Origin: Bacillota bacterium
GTDB taxonomy: Bacteria > Bacillota > Clostridia > Lachnospirales > Lachnospiraceae
Length of the DNA: 25,684 bases
Assembly: GCA_023411225.1 (NCBI GenBank)
Contig: JAEYPA010000003.1
Location: 1 to 25,684 of the forward strand
Direction: 5' to 3'
Positions within the stretch are counted from its first letter, which is position 1; each line of letters starts with the position of its first letter. The position numbers and the translations under genes were made by a program. Positions 1 through 7,986 of the stretch are shown here, one piece after another. The notes below the pieces were generated by a model that saw only the letters and a list, made by a program, of their open reading frames with translations, made no database searches and was not told where the DNA came from.

Positions 1-680
1 GGGTGTCTCCTTTTGAACGATGATTTTATTAACCTGCCAGTTAACAATCATTATTCTATGGGTGACACTCATTTTTTGCAAACCCGTAATTTGTTACTTA
101 ACAGGAATGCTCCTAAAACATGTTAAAATTTCCTTATTTTACCATTCGGCCAATATATTATCAACAACTCTCAATAATGTTACACCCCATATACTCTTCC
201 ACTCTATCCACCATTGTGGGTAAAGGTCTTCCAGTTTAACAACCTCCATGATTTCGTAATCCATCATTATCTCAATCTCTATACTATCAAAGCCAAGTTG
301 CATCATGCAGTTAATATGGCTGCAATACCACATCCTCTTTGGTGGATTCCGTCAAGATAATCACTATAACATCTCGGTACAAACTAATATGTGGCAATTA
401 TAACCTTCCCTTGCTTGCTTTAATAGTTATTTTTGATACTATAGTTATATACAGAAGTTTATTTAAATTCTGCATAAGACCGAATAAATCCACTATTAGG
501 TATCTATAATGTTGCCAGCTTTCATTTAGGACTATAAGAAAATGCATATCTACGAACATCTACTACCGTAATTAGAGTCAAATATTTTTATCCCTTTTAC
601 TGCTAGAATAAATAATAAGTGAGGTTTTCTTTTTTTAATAACACTCCTGCCTCTTTCTTTGTTAAATGCTATATGAGGTT
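1..680. other. Gene-poor, probably decayed stretch
   Basis: No convincing intact gene is visible on either strand. Short open frames (20-223 plus, 139-333 minus) lack a good ribosome site. The minus strand between about 400 and 139 holds peptide-like pieces that may be a broken gene (separate entry). The rest is AT-rich without clear promoters, hairpins or repeats. Together with the gltD-like fragment just to the right, it reads as a graveyard of decayed sequence next to the glutamate synthase locus. Confidence 0.5.
139..390 (-). pseudogene. Possible frameshifted remnant, GNAT-like piece
   Basis: On the minus strand one frame (about 390-320) reads DYLDGIHQRGCGIAAILTA and then hits TGA. The segment HQRGCGIA resembles the acetyl-CoA-binding R/Q-x-x-G-x-G/A loop of GNAT acetyltransferases. 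The neighbouring frame then stays open from about 306 to 139, reading LGFDSIEIEIMMDYEIMEVV and ending ILAEW-stop. A one-base shift would join the two. No ribosome site or complete domain is visible. It may be a decayed gene or a chance open frame. Confidence 0.25.
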
Positions 681-723
681 ATGTGCATCCACCACTCTGA
701 CCACAACTCTACCTTCCAAAATT
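681..723 (-). pseudogene. Displaced fragment of the gltD 3' end
   Basis: This segment matches 1605-1647, inside the 3' end of gltD, at 38 of 43 positions without gaps and in the same orientation. On the minus strand it reads EGRVVVRVVDAH, against EGRDVARVVDAH in intact GltD, and then soon meets a stop (NLI-stop). Farther upstream only scattered similarity remains. It lies about 0.9 kb downstream of the intact gene, on the other side of the GNAT gene. It is best explained as a leftover of a duplicated or older gltD-like gene. The similarity is directly visible; its origin is inferred. Confidence 0.75.
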
Positions 724-795
724 AGGACCTTTTCCCAGATAGTTCACTTCCCCTATCATATAATCAATTCCTCCTCAATGAATCCCACTTGTGTG

Positions 796-1278
796 TTATA
801 AATTCAGTTTCATATAAACTGCTGTACTCATTGGACAGTTATTATAGCAACCAATTTCATAAAAACCATATTTTTTATAAAGGTAAATCGCACTTTGCAA
901 AAAAGGTAAGGTATCTAGTAACATAAAGGAATACCCTATTGTCTTAGCCTCTTTTAAGATTCGATCAATCAGTATCTGTGCCAGATGATTTCCTCTAAAC
1001 TCCGGTCTCACATACAGTCGCTTCATTTCACAATTTACATCATCTATTTTTTTCAAGCCAATACAACCTGCTAACATCCCATCACAATAAGCTACATACA
1101 GTCGTCCATCCGGCAGACCATACTTTACTTCAAGATCCTCCAATTCCTTATCATACTTTTGTACCATAAGATATTTCTCAAACTCAGGATCCCCTTTTAT
1201 TAGCATATTTGTATACTCCAAAAATAATACTTTTACTTCTTCTATGTAGTCATATGCTGGTAATACTTGTACTTCCAT
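796..1278 (-). CDS. GNAT-family N-acetyltransferase
   Basis: A 160-residue single-domain GNAT acetyltransferase, predicted to transfer an acetyl group from acetyl-CoA to an amine; the substrate cannot be told. The sequence runs from variable N-terminal helices to the core strand YVAYCDGMLAGCIGL, then the acetyl-CoA-binding segment MKRLYVRPEFRGNHLAQIL (about residues 86-104), where RGNHLA stands for the usual RGxGxA, and the closing AIYLYKKYGFYEIG typical of the family C-terminus. The length is normal for the family. The start is supported by GGAGGAATGACAC directly before the ATG. It lies downstream of gltD beyond a terminator, so it probably has its own promoter in the AT-rich 1279-1443 gap. 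It stands between gltD and a gltD fragment, which hints at insertion or rearrangement here. Confidence 0.88.
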   Translation of the reverse strand: MEVQVLPAYDYIEEVKVLFLEYTNMLIKGDPEFEKYLMVQKYDKELEDLEVKYGLPDGRLYVAYCDGMLAGCIGLKKIDDVNCEMKRLYVRPEFRGNHLAQILIDRILKEAKTIGYSFMLLDTLPFLQSAIYLYKKYGFYEIGCYNNCPMSTAVYMKLNL

Positions 1279-1443
1279 GTGTCATTCCTCCATTATTAGG
1301 TTGATTATTATATTCATAATAACATAATTACTCTGATTATTCAGTAATTGTATTTTCTGATTCCCCATCTAACTCCCTTTATTCTTTTTTCTCCCTTATA
1401 CTAGTACTTACTAATATCACGTTAAAATACATTACAGGAAAAG

Positions 1444-1485
1444 AAAGGATAACCTCAAGGATTCATCCCCTTGAAGATATCCTTT
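1444..1485 (-). terminator. Rho-independent terminator of gltBD
   Basis: Inverted repeat of 17-nt arms (AAAGGATATCTTCAAGG with CCTTGAGGTTATCCTTT on the minus strand, 15 of 17 paired) around an 8-nt loop, followed on the minus strand by CTTTTCC. It lies about 95 nt after the gltD stop and before the GNAT gene, so it should end the gltB-gltD transcript. Confidence 0.75.
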
Positions 1486-1577
1486 CTCTTCTTTGAAAAC
1501 ATTCCTCCGTGTATCTTTAGAAATTATCCATTCTTACATGCCACTACGAGCTCGGTCGAAGCGAGAGCAGGTACTCC

Positions 1578-3065
1578 CTACTCCAGGTTAGAATATCCCA
1601 TTAAATGTGCATCCACCACTCTGGCCACGTCTCTACCTTCCCGAATTGCCCAAACCACAAGGGATTGCCCTCTGTGCATATCACCAGTTACAAAGACATT
1701 TTCCTTGCTAGTCTGGAATTTGCCCGGAACCGTATACACATTGGTTCGTTCATTAAGATCTACTCCAAAAGCCTTAGCTACGTAATCCTGAGTACCTAAG
1801 AAACCAGCTGCTATAAGCACTAGATCTACTTCAATTTCCTTTTCACTTCCAGGAACCTCTACCATAACATTACGGCCAATTTCCTTGTCAAATTTGAACT
1901 CCAGTTTTACCGTTATCGCCTTCACCACATTACCATTTTCATCTGCAAGGAATTCCTTTACCGTAGTTTGGTATTCCCTTGGATCCTGACCAAAGACATA
2001 GATTGCTTCCTCTTGACCGTAATCGGTCTTTAAGGTCTTTGGCCATTCTGGCCAAGGATTATTTTCTGCACGGCAGATTGGAGGCTTTGGCATCATTTCC
2101 AATTGAAGGACAGAGGCACAACCCTGACGGATGGAGCTGCCAACACAGTCATTTCCTGTGTCACCACCGCCAATGACAAGAACCTTCTTTCCCTTAGCGC
2201 TAATTACCTTATTATCTTTAAACCCTGAGTCAAGAAGACTCTTTGTAATGGAAGTTAGATAATCCACCGCAAAATAAATCCCATTTGCCTCACGGCCTTT
2301 CACCAGAATATCTCTTGGATTAGAGGCTCCACAGGCTAAGATTACACGATCAAATTCCTTTAAAATGTCCTCTGCACTAACATTCCCTCCGACATCAGAG
2401 TTGGTTTTAAAGATAACGCCTTCCTCTTCCATAAGTCTTATTCTACGTTCGATGATTTCTTTTTCCAGCTTCATATTGGGAATGCCATACATGAGTAGGC
2501 CACCCACTCTGTCATGACGTTCAAATACTGTCACAAGGTGTCCCCTTTTATTAAGCTGGTCTGCTGCTGCAAGTCCGGATGGACCGGAACCAATGATTGC
2601 AACCTTTTTACCGGTACGAACCAATGGTTTATTAGCCTTCATATAGCCAGCTTCAAATCCATTTTCTATAATACCATACTCGTTTCCCTTAATATCTACT
2701 GGATCACTATGAAGATTGCAGGTACAGGCTGCCTCGCAAGGTGCAGGACACACTCTGGCAGTAAACTCTGGAAAATTATTAGTCTTTAATAATCTAGCAA
2801 GCGCCTGCTCTAAATTATCTCTATATAAAAGATCATTCCATTCCGGAATAAGATTATATAAAGGGCACCCTGAGGTCATACCACCAATCAGCATCCCTGA
2901 TTGGCAAAATGGCACACCACATTCCATACATCTGGCACCTTGAATCTTCCGTTCCTCCTTTGACAGAGGTATATGAAATTCATTAAAATTCTTAATTCTA
3001 TCCTTTGGTTCAATTGCTTTATTCTGATTACGCTCATATTCCATAAATCCCGTTGGTTTTCCCAT
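1578..3065 (-). CDS. gltD: Glutamate synthase small subunit (NAD(P)H-dependent)
   Basis: The 495-residue beta subunit of glutamate synthase. It passes electrons from NAD(P)H via FAD to the large subunit, which converts 2-oxoglutarate and glutamine to two glutamates. The N-terminal Fe-S region carries C46-x2-C49-x4-C54 and C67, followed by C106-x3-C110-x3-C114-x-C116. FAD binding is shown by GSGPSGLAA (from about residue 159), and a second Rossmann motif GGGDTGND marks the NAD(P)H site. The C-terminus has the family motif TGDMHRGQSLVVWAIREGR. The length is typical. The start has AAAGGATG upstream and lies 23 nt after the gltB stop, so both are one operon. Related Fe-S/FAD oxidoreductases (NfnL-type, dihydropyrimidine dehydrogenase) share this fold, but adjacency to gltB settles the assignment. 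Confidence 0.97.
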   Translation of the reverse strand: MGKPTGFMEYERNQNKAIEPKDRIKNFNEFHIPLSKEERKIQGARCMECGVPFCQSGMLIGGMTSGCPLYNLIPEWNDLLYRDNLEQALARLLKTNNFPEFTARVCPAPCEAACTCNLHSDPVDIKGNEYGIIENGFEAGYMKANKPLVRTGKKVAIIGSGPSGLAAADQLNKRGHLVTVFERHDRVGGLLMYGIPNMKLEKEIIERRIRLMEEEGVIFKTNSDVGGNVSAEDILKEFDRVILACGASNPRDILVKGREANGIYFAVDYLTSITKSLLDSGFKDNKVISAKGKKVLVIGGGDTGNDCVGSSIRQGCASVLQLEMMPKPPICRAENNPWPEWPKTLKTDYGQEEAIYVFGQDPREYQTTVKEFLADENGNVVKAITVKLEFKFDKEIGRNVMVEVPGSEKEIEVDLVLIAAGFLGTQDYVAKAFGVDLNERTNVYTVPGKFQTSKENVFVTGDMHRGQSLVVWAIREGRDVARVVDAHLMGYSNLE

Positions 3066-3088
3066 TTTTCCACATCCTTTCTGCTGAT

Positions 3089-6000
3089 CTATTTCTTCAT
3101 AATTGTGTTAAATGCCTCAATTTGCGCCTGTTCATTGGCTAGACCCTTCTCTTCCATCTGTGCGATGGTTTGAAGCATCCTACAATAATCATGTGGAATG
3201 ATTTTCTTAAACTTAGGCAGATACTCACTAAAATTATCTAAAATCATCTGACCTTTCGTGGAACCTGTAGCTTTTACATGCTCCTCAATCATTGATTTCA
3301 GCTCAAGGACATCATATTTCTCGCATATGGTCTCTACACTAACTAGCTCTTTATTCATTTTCATGTATAAATCACTGTTCTCATCTAATACATAGGCAAT
3401 TCCACCACTCATGCCGGCTGCAAAATTCTTACCGGTAGCACCTAGAACCACCACACGTCCACCTGTCATGTATTCACAACCATGGTCACCAACACCTTCT
3501 ACTACCGCAGTTGCTCCAGAGTTACGTACACAGAAACGCTCTCCTGCAATACCGTTGATAAATACCTTACCACTGGTAGCTCCGTATAGAGCAACGTTGC
3601 CGATGATAATGTTATCCTCTGCTTTAAATGCTGCATTGGCAGATGGATATACCACAATCTTACCACCGGATAAACCTTTTCCAAGATAATCATTACTGTC
3701 ACCTTGAAGTCGTAAGGTTAAACCATTTGGAATGAATGCTCCAAAACTCTGACCACCACTACCCTTACACTGAATCGTAAAAGTATCCTCTTCCAATGTA
3801 TCATCATATCTCTTCGTAATTTCTGATCCAAAAATAGTCCCTAAAGAGCGATCGATGTTGGTAATCTCCACTTCTATGCTCTTCTTTTGACCGGTTGTAA
3901 GAGCACTTTTGAATTTTTTCAAAAATACTTTTTCATCAATGGTCTTTTCCAGTTGAAAGTTATAGAGATTTGCCGGATTGTAATGATTATCCTTAGTTTC
4001 CTTGGAAAATGGGTTATTTATAATTGCAGATAAATCTATACTCTTAACTCTTTCTTTGGAATCGTCTACAATGGTCTTAGCCTTCAAAAGATCTCCACGT
4101 CCAACCAGTTCAGCAACTGTCTTCACCCCAAGCTTTGCCATATATTCACGAAGCTCCTCCGCAATAAAACGCATGAAGTTTTCAACATACTCCGGCTTTC
4201 CTTTGAAGTTCTTACGAAGCTCAGGATTCTGAGTTGCAACCCCAACCGGACAGGTATCCAAGTTACATACACGCATCATGACACAACCCATAGTTACCAA
4301 TGGAGCTGTTGCAAAGCCAAATTCCTCTGCACCTAGTAGTGCTGCGATTGCAACATCGCGTCCCGTCATTAACTTGCCATCTGTTTCTAGGCGCACTCTG
4401 CTACGAAGGCCATTCATAATCAAAGTCTGGTGCGTCTCAGCCAAACCTAATTCCCAAGGCAGGCCAGCATTGTAAATGGAGCTTCTTGGAGCTGCACCTG
4501 TTCCTCCGTCATAACCGGAAATCAGGATAACACCGGCCCCAGCTTTGGCAACACCTGCTGCAATAGTACCAACCCCAGCTTCTGATACTAATTTTACTGA
4601 AATGGTCGCTTCTTTATTGGAATTTTTCAAATCATAGATTAATTGTGCCAAGTCCTCAATAGAATAAATATCGTGATGAGGAGGTGGAGAAATCAAGCTC
4701 ACACCAGGGGTGGAGTGTCTGGTCTTCGCAACCCAAGGATAAACCTTCTTTCCTGGAAGGTGTCCACCTTCTCCCGGTTTAGCACCCTGTGCCATCTTAA
4801 TCTGAATCTCCTTAGCACTTACCAAGTATCTACTGGTAACTCCAAAACGACCGGACGCTACCTGCTTAATGGCTGAGCATCTATTTAGACCATCCTTACC
4901 TATTTTTAAACGTTCTATGGACTCGCCACCTTCTCCGCTGTTGCTCTTTCCATGCAGATTATTCATGGCTATAGCCATGCATTCATGAGCCTCCTTAGAG
5001 ATAGAACCATAACTCATGGCACCTGTCTTGAAACGCCTTACAATGGAGTCCACACTTTCCACTTCATCAATGCTAATTCCCTGTTCCGGATAGTCAAAAT
5101 CCAGTAATCCACGGAGATTCACTTTATTTTCTTCTCTATTGATACAAGTCGAATACTGTTTAAAGATATTGTAATCACCGGTACGAGCTGCCATTTGAAG
5201 CAGATGAATAGTCTGAGGATTGTAAAGATGCTCCTCTTTTCCACTTCTTTCTTTGTGGCTTCCCACACTATCTAAGTCCAAATTAACGGAAAGCCCAAGT
5301 GGATCAAAAGCCTTGGTGTGTAAACGGTCCACCTGACGTTCAATATCCTTTAAGCTGATGCCTCCAATTCTGCTTACAGTATCCGGAAAATACTTATCTA
5401 TGACATCTTTGCCGATACCGATAGCCTCAAAGATTTTAGAACCCTGGTAGGACTGAATCGTACTAATTCCCATTTTGGAAGCAATCTTAACAATGCCTTT
5501 TAGGATAGCTTTGTTATAGTCATCCACAGCTGCATAGTAATCCTTGTCTAACATATTGTTTTCAATCAGCTCTTTAATGCTTAGCTGCGCCAGATATGGA
5601 TTTACCGCACAGGCACCATAGCCTAATAAGGTCGCAAAATGATGAACCTCTCTTGGCTCAGCACTTTCTAAAATCATCGCAACGCTGGTTCTCTTCTTGG
5701 TGTTAACAAGATGTTGTTGAAGAGCAGATACTGCCAATAGAGAAGGAATGGCTACATGATTTTCATCTACCCCTCGGTCAGACAGAATAATAATGTTGGC
5801 TCCATCCTTATAAGCTCTGTCCACCTCAATAAACAATCGATCAATGGCTTTGGCAAGGGAAGTGTTCTTATAATAAGTAATAGGGACCACTTCTACTTTA
5901 AAACCATCTACCTTTGCTTCCTTAATTTTCAATAAATCCGTATTGGTCAAAATAGGATTGTTAATCTTTATAACCTTGCAGTTTTCTGGAACTTCCTTTA

Positions 6001-7675
6001 ACAGGTTGCCATCCTCTCCAATATACACACTGGTGGAGGTCACAATTTCCTCTCGAATTGCGTCAATCGGTGGATTGGTCACCTGTGCAAACAACTGCTT
6101 AAAATAGTTAAACAATGGTTGTGGTTGATTAGATAATACTGGTATTGGGCTATCTACTCCCATAGCAGAGATTTGCTCACCACCATTTAATGCCATAGGA
6201 AGAATGGATGTTGTTAAATCCTCATAGCTATAATCAAATGCCTTCTGCAATCTGGCACGCTCTTCCTTGGAATATTCCTGTATCTTCTTGTTTGGAATTT
6301 TAAGATCCTTTAAGTTAATCAAGTTAGAATCAAGCCACTCTCCATAAGGTTGTCTGTTCGCATAGGATTCCTTCAGGACGTCATCATCTATCACTTTGCC
6401 TGCAACAGTATCCACTAATAACATCTTACCTGGTTTTAAACGGTCCTTCTTTACCACCTGGTCATCCGGTATCTCCAATACACCAACCTCGGAGGACAGA
6501 ATTAAATGATTATCCTTTGTAATATAATAGCGGGAAGGACGAAGACCATTGCGGTCGAGGACAGCCCCCATAATATCTCCATCACTAAATAAGATGGAAG
6601 CAGGCCCATCCCATGGCTCCATCATAGTGGCATAGTACTGATAGAAATCACGTTTGGACTTACTGATACTCTTGTTATTTGTCCAAGGCTCTGGAATAGT
6701 AATCATCATGGCAAGAGGTAACTCCATACCACTCATCACCAAAAACTCTAAGGTATTATCTAGCATAGCAGAGTCAGAACCCTCTGTGTTGACTACAGGA
6801 AGTACTTTGTGAAGTTCTCCCTTAAGTTGCTCAGATTCCATTGTTTCCTCTCTGGCTAGCATCTTATCTGCATTACCACGAATGGTATTAATCTCTCCAT
6901 TATGAACAATAAGACGGTTTGGATGAGCACGTTGCCAGCTTGGATTGGTATTGGTACTAAATCTGGAGTGTACAATGGCAATGGCTGATTCGTACTCCTG
7001 GCTTTGTAAGTCTTGGAAAAACAAACGTAGCTGCTCCACCAAAAACATTCCTTTATATACAATAGTTCTAGAGGATAATGATACCACATAGGTATCATCG
7101 TTACTCTGCTCAAATATTCTTCTTGCTATATAGAGTTTGCGATCAAAATCCAGACCAATGTTTACATTCTTTGGCTTTTTAATAAAGCACTGCATAATAG
7201 TTGGCATGCACTCAAGAGCCTTTTGACCTAGAATTTCAGGATAGGTAGGTACTTGCCTCCAGCCAAGAATCTCTAAGCCTTCCTTTTCCACAATAATCTC
7301 GAACATCTTCTTAGCTTGATTTCTACATAATTCATCCTGTGGGAAGAAGAACATTCCGACACCATATTCTCTTTCTTCTCCTAACATAATTCCTAAAGAT
7401 GAAGCTGCCTTCTTAAAGAACTTGTGAGAAATTTGTAACAGAATACCTACTCCATCACCAGTCTTTCCTTCAGCATCCTTTCCGGCTCGATGTTCCAGGT
7501 TCTCAACAATTCTAAGAGCTCCCATTACGGTTTCATGTGTCTTTCTTCCTTTGATGTTTACAACTGCACCAATTCCACAGTTATCATGTTCAAAACGAGG
7601 ATCATATAAACCGATTCTAGTACGTTTATTCTCTTCTGTGCAGTAGTTGTTTTGTTCTACCGTACTCTTTTTCAT
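3089..7675 (-). CDS. gltB: Glutamate synthase large subunit
   Basis: A 1528-residue alpha subunit of glutamate synthase, the usual full length. A short pro-sequence precedes Cys33 in HDNCGIGAVV, the class II glutaminase nucleophile, which is normally exposed by removal of the leader. The glutaminase domain runs to about residue 430. A central domain follows, then the FMN-binding synthase barrel, including the PPPHHDIYSIEDLAQLI and SGYDGGTGAAPRSS motifs. The [3Fe-4S] ligands fit C1131-x5-C1137-x4-C1142. The C-terminal GXGXG beta-helix domain occupies roughly the last 270 residues (GGRVVVLGATGKNFAAGMSGG). Ammonia is channelled from the glutaminase to the synthase site. It is first gene of the gltB-gltD operon, with its own promoter and a hairpin leader that probably controls transcription by premature termination. 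Confidence 0.97.
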   Translation of the reverse strand: MKKSTVEQNNYCTEENKRTRIGLYDPRFEHDNCGIGAVVNIKGRKTHETVMGALRIVENLEHRAGKDAEGKTGDGVGILLQISHKFFKKAASSLGIMLGEEREYGVGMFFFPQDELCRNQAKKMFEIIVEKEGLEILGWRQVPTYPEILGQKALECMPTIMQCFIKKPKNVNIGLDFDRKLYIARRIFEQSNDDTYVVSLSSRTIVYKGMFLVEQLRLFFQDLQSQEYESAIAIVHSRFSTNTNPSWQRAHPNRLIVHNGEINTIRGNADKMLAREETMESEQLKGELHKVLPVVNTEGSDSAMLDNTLEFLVMSGMELPLAMMITIPEPWTNNKSISKSKRDFYQYYATMMEPWDGPASILFSDGDIMGAVLDRNGLRPSRYYITKDNHLILSSEVGVLEIPDDQVVKKDRLKPGKMLLVDTVAGKVIDDDVLKESYANRQPYGEWLDSNLINLKDLKIPNKKIQEYSKEERARLQKAFDYSYEDLTTSILPMALNGGEQISAMGVDSPIPVLSNQPQPLFNYFKQLFAQVTNPPIDAIREEIVTSTSVYIGEDGNLLKEVPENCKVIKINNPILTNTDLLKIKEAKVDGFKVEVVPITYYKNTSLAKAIDRLFIEVDRAYKDGANIIILSDRGVDENHVAIPSLLAVSALQQHLVNTKKRTSVAMILESAEPREVHHFATLLGYGACAVNPYLAQLSIKELIENNMLDKDYYAAVDDYNKAILKGIVKIASKMGISTIQSYQGSKIFEAIGIGKDVIDKYFPDTVSRIGGISLKDIERQVDRLHTKAFDPLGLSVNLDLDSVGSHKERSGKEEHLYNPQTIHLLQMAARTGDYNIFKQYSTCINREENKVNLRGLLDFDYPEQGISIDEVESVDSIVRRFKTGAMSYGSISKEAHECMAIAMNNLHGKSNSGEGGESIERLKIGKDGLNRCSAIKQVASGRFGVTSRYLVSAKEIQIKMAQGAKPGEGGHLPGKKVYPWVAKTRHSTPGVSLISPPPHHDIYSIEDLAQLIYDLKNSNKEATISVKLVSEAGVGTIAAGVAKAGAGVILISGYDGGTGAAPRSSIYNAGLPWELGLAETHQTLIMNGLRSRVRLETDGKLMTGRDVAIAALLGAEEFGFATAPLVTMGCVMMRVCNLDTCPVGVATQNPELRKNFKGKPEYVENFMRFIAEELREYMAKLGVKTVAELVGRGDLLKAKTIVDDSKERVKSIDLSAIINNPFSKETKDNHYNPANLYNFQLEKTIDEKVFLKKFKSALTTGQKKSIEVEITNIDRSLGTIFGSEITKRYDDTLEEDTFTIQCKGSGGQSFGAFIPNGLTLRLQGDSNDYLGKGLSGGKIVVYPSANAAFKAEDNIIIGNVALYGATSGKVFINGIAGERFCVRNSGATAVVEGVGDHGCEYMTGGRVVVLGATGKNFAAGMSGGIAYVLDENSDLYMKMNKELVSVETICEKYDVLELKSMIEEHVKATGSTKGQMILDNFSEYLPKFKKIIPHDYCRMLQTIAQMEEKGLANEQAQIEAFNTIMKK

Positions 7676-7710
7676 GTTACCGCCTCTTTTCTTACTTTTT
7701 TATGATAGAT

Positions 7711-7755
7711 AAAAAAAGGCATCCTAGAGATTTGTCTCTAGAACACCCTTGTTCT
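7711..7755 (-). promoter_or_regulatory. gltB leader: tandem hairpins overlapping a terminator (ANTAR-type candidate)
   Basis: On the minus strand the leader begins with AGAAC-AAGGGT-GTTCT (7755-7740, a perfect 5-bp stem with a 6-nt loop), directly followed by AGAG-ACAAAT-CTCT (7739-7726, 4-bp stem, 6-nt loop). The 3' arm of the first hairpin and all of the second can instead pair into a longer hairpin, from AAGGGTGTTCTAGAGA to TCTCTAGGATGCCTT, followed by TTTTTTT: a classic terminator about 40 nt before the gltB start. The first loop fits the A1/G4 hexaloop rule of ANTAR-regulated leaders; the second has A1 but A rather than G at position 4. The mutually exclusive folds are visible in the sequence. 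The ANTAR assignment is inference. Confidence 0.6.
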
Positions 7756-7763
7756 TAAAAGAT

Positions 7764-7792
7764 ATTATAGAGCATCGAATTAAGAATAGCAA
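7764..7792 (-). promoter_or_regulatory. gltB promoter (-35 TTGCTA, -10 TATAAT)
   Basis: On the minus strand TTGCTA (7792-7787) and TATAAT (7769-7764) are 17 bp apart. The expected start point, near 7756, is exactly the first base of the leader hairpins, giving an RNA leader of about 80 nt before the gltB ATG. Confidence 0.75.
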
Positions 7793-7956
7793 TATTTATA
7801 CATCATTTTGTTTACAAAATTAATATATTATAAGAAAAATAATACCAAAAATAATAAAATTAAGCAATGATACACCCTACCCATATTTTTTAAGTATTCT
7901 TAATTAAGATTCCTTATTTCGATATCGTAATCTGTCGATATAGTAGACAAGAGATG

Positions 7957-7962
7957 TATAAT
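7957..7962 (+). promoter_or_regulatory. -10 element for the fliK-like gene
   Basis: A perfect TATAAT lies 25 nt before the chosen start of the FliK-like gene; no good -35 is seen. It overlaps an upstream in-frame ATG at 7954, arguing that this ATG is not the translation start. Confidence 0.45.
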
Positions 7963-7986
7963 TTTAATAAGAAAGGAGTTCTACCA

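Noticed and set aside
619..801. Plus-strand open frame of 60 codons with a good look-alike at 1471-1785
   Set aside because: The two frames resemble each other only because both are antisense to the gltD 3' end and its displaced fragment. Neither has a ribosome site.
3411..4876. Several plus-strand open frames inside gltB
   Set aside because: They are antisense shadows of a highly conserved gene, with no ribosome sites or recognisable domains.
7954..7986. Upstream in-frame ATG as the start of the FliK-like protein
   Set aside because: It overlaps a TATAAT -10 box and lacks a ribosome site, while AAGGAG sits at proper distance before the ATG at 7987.
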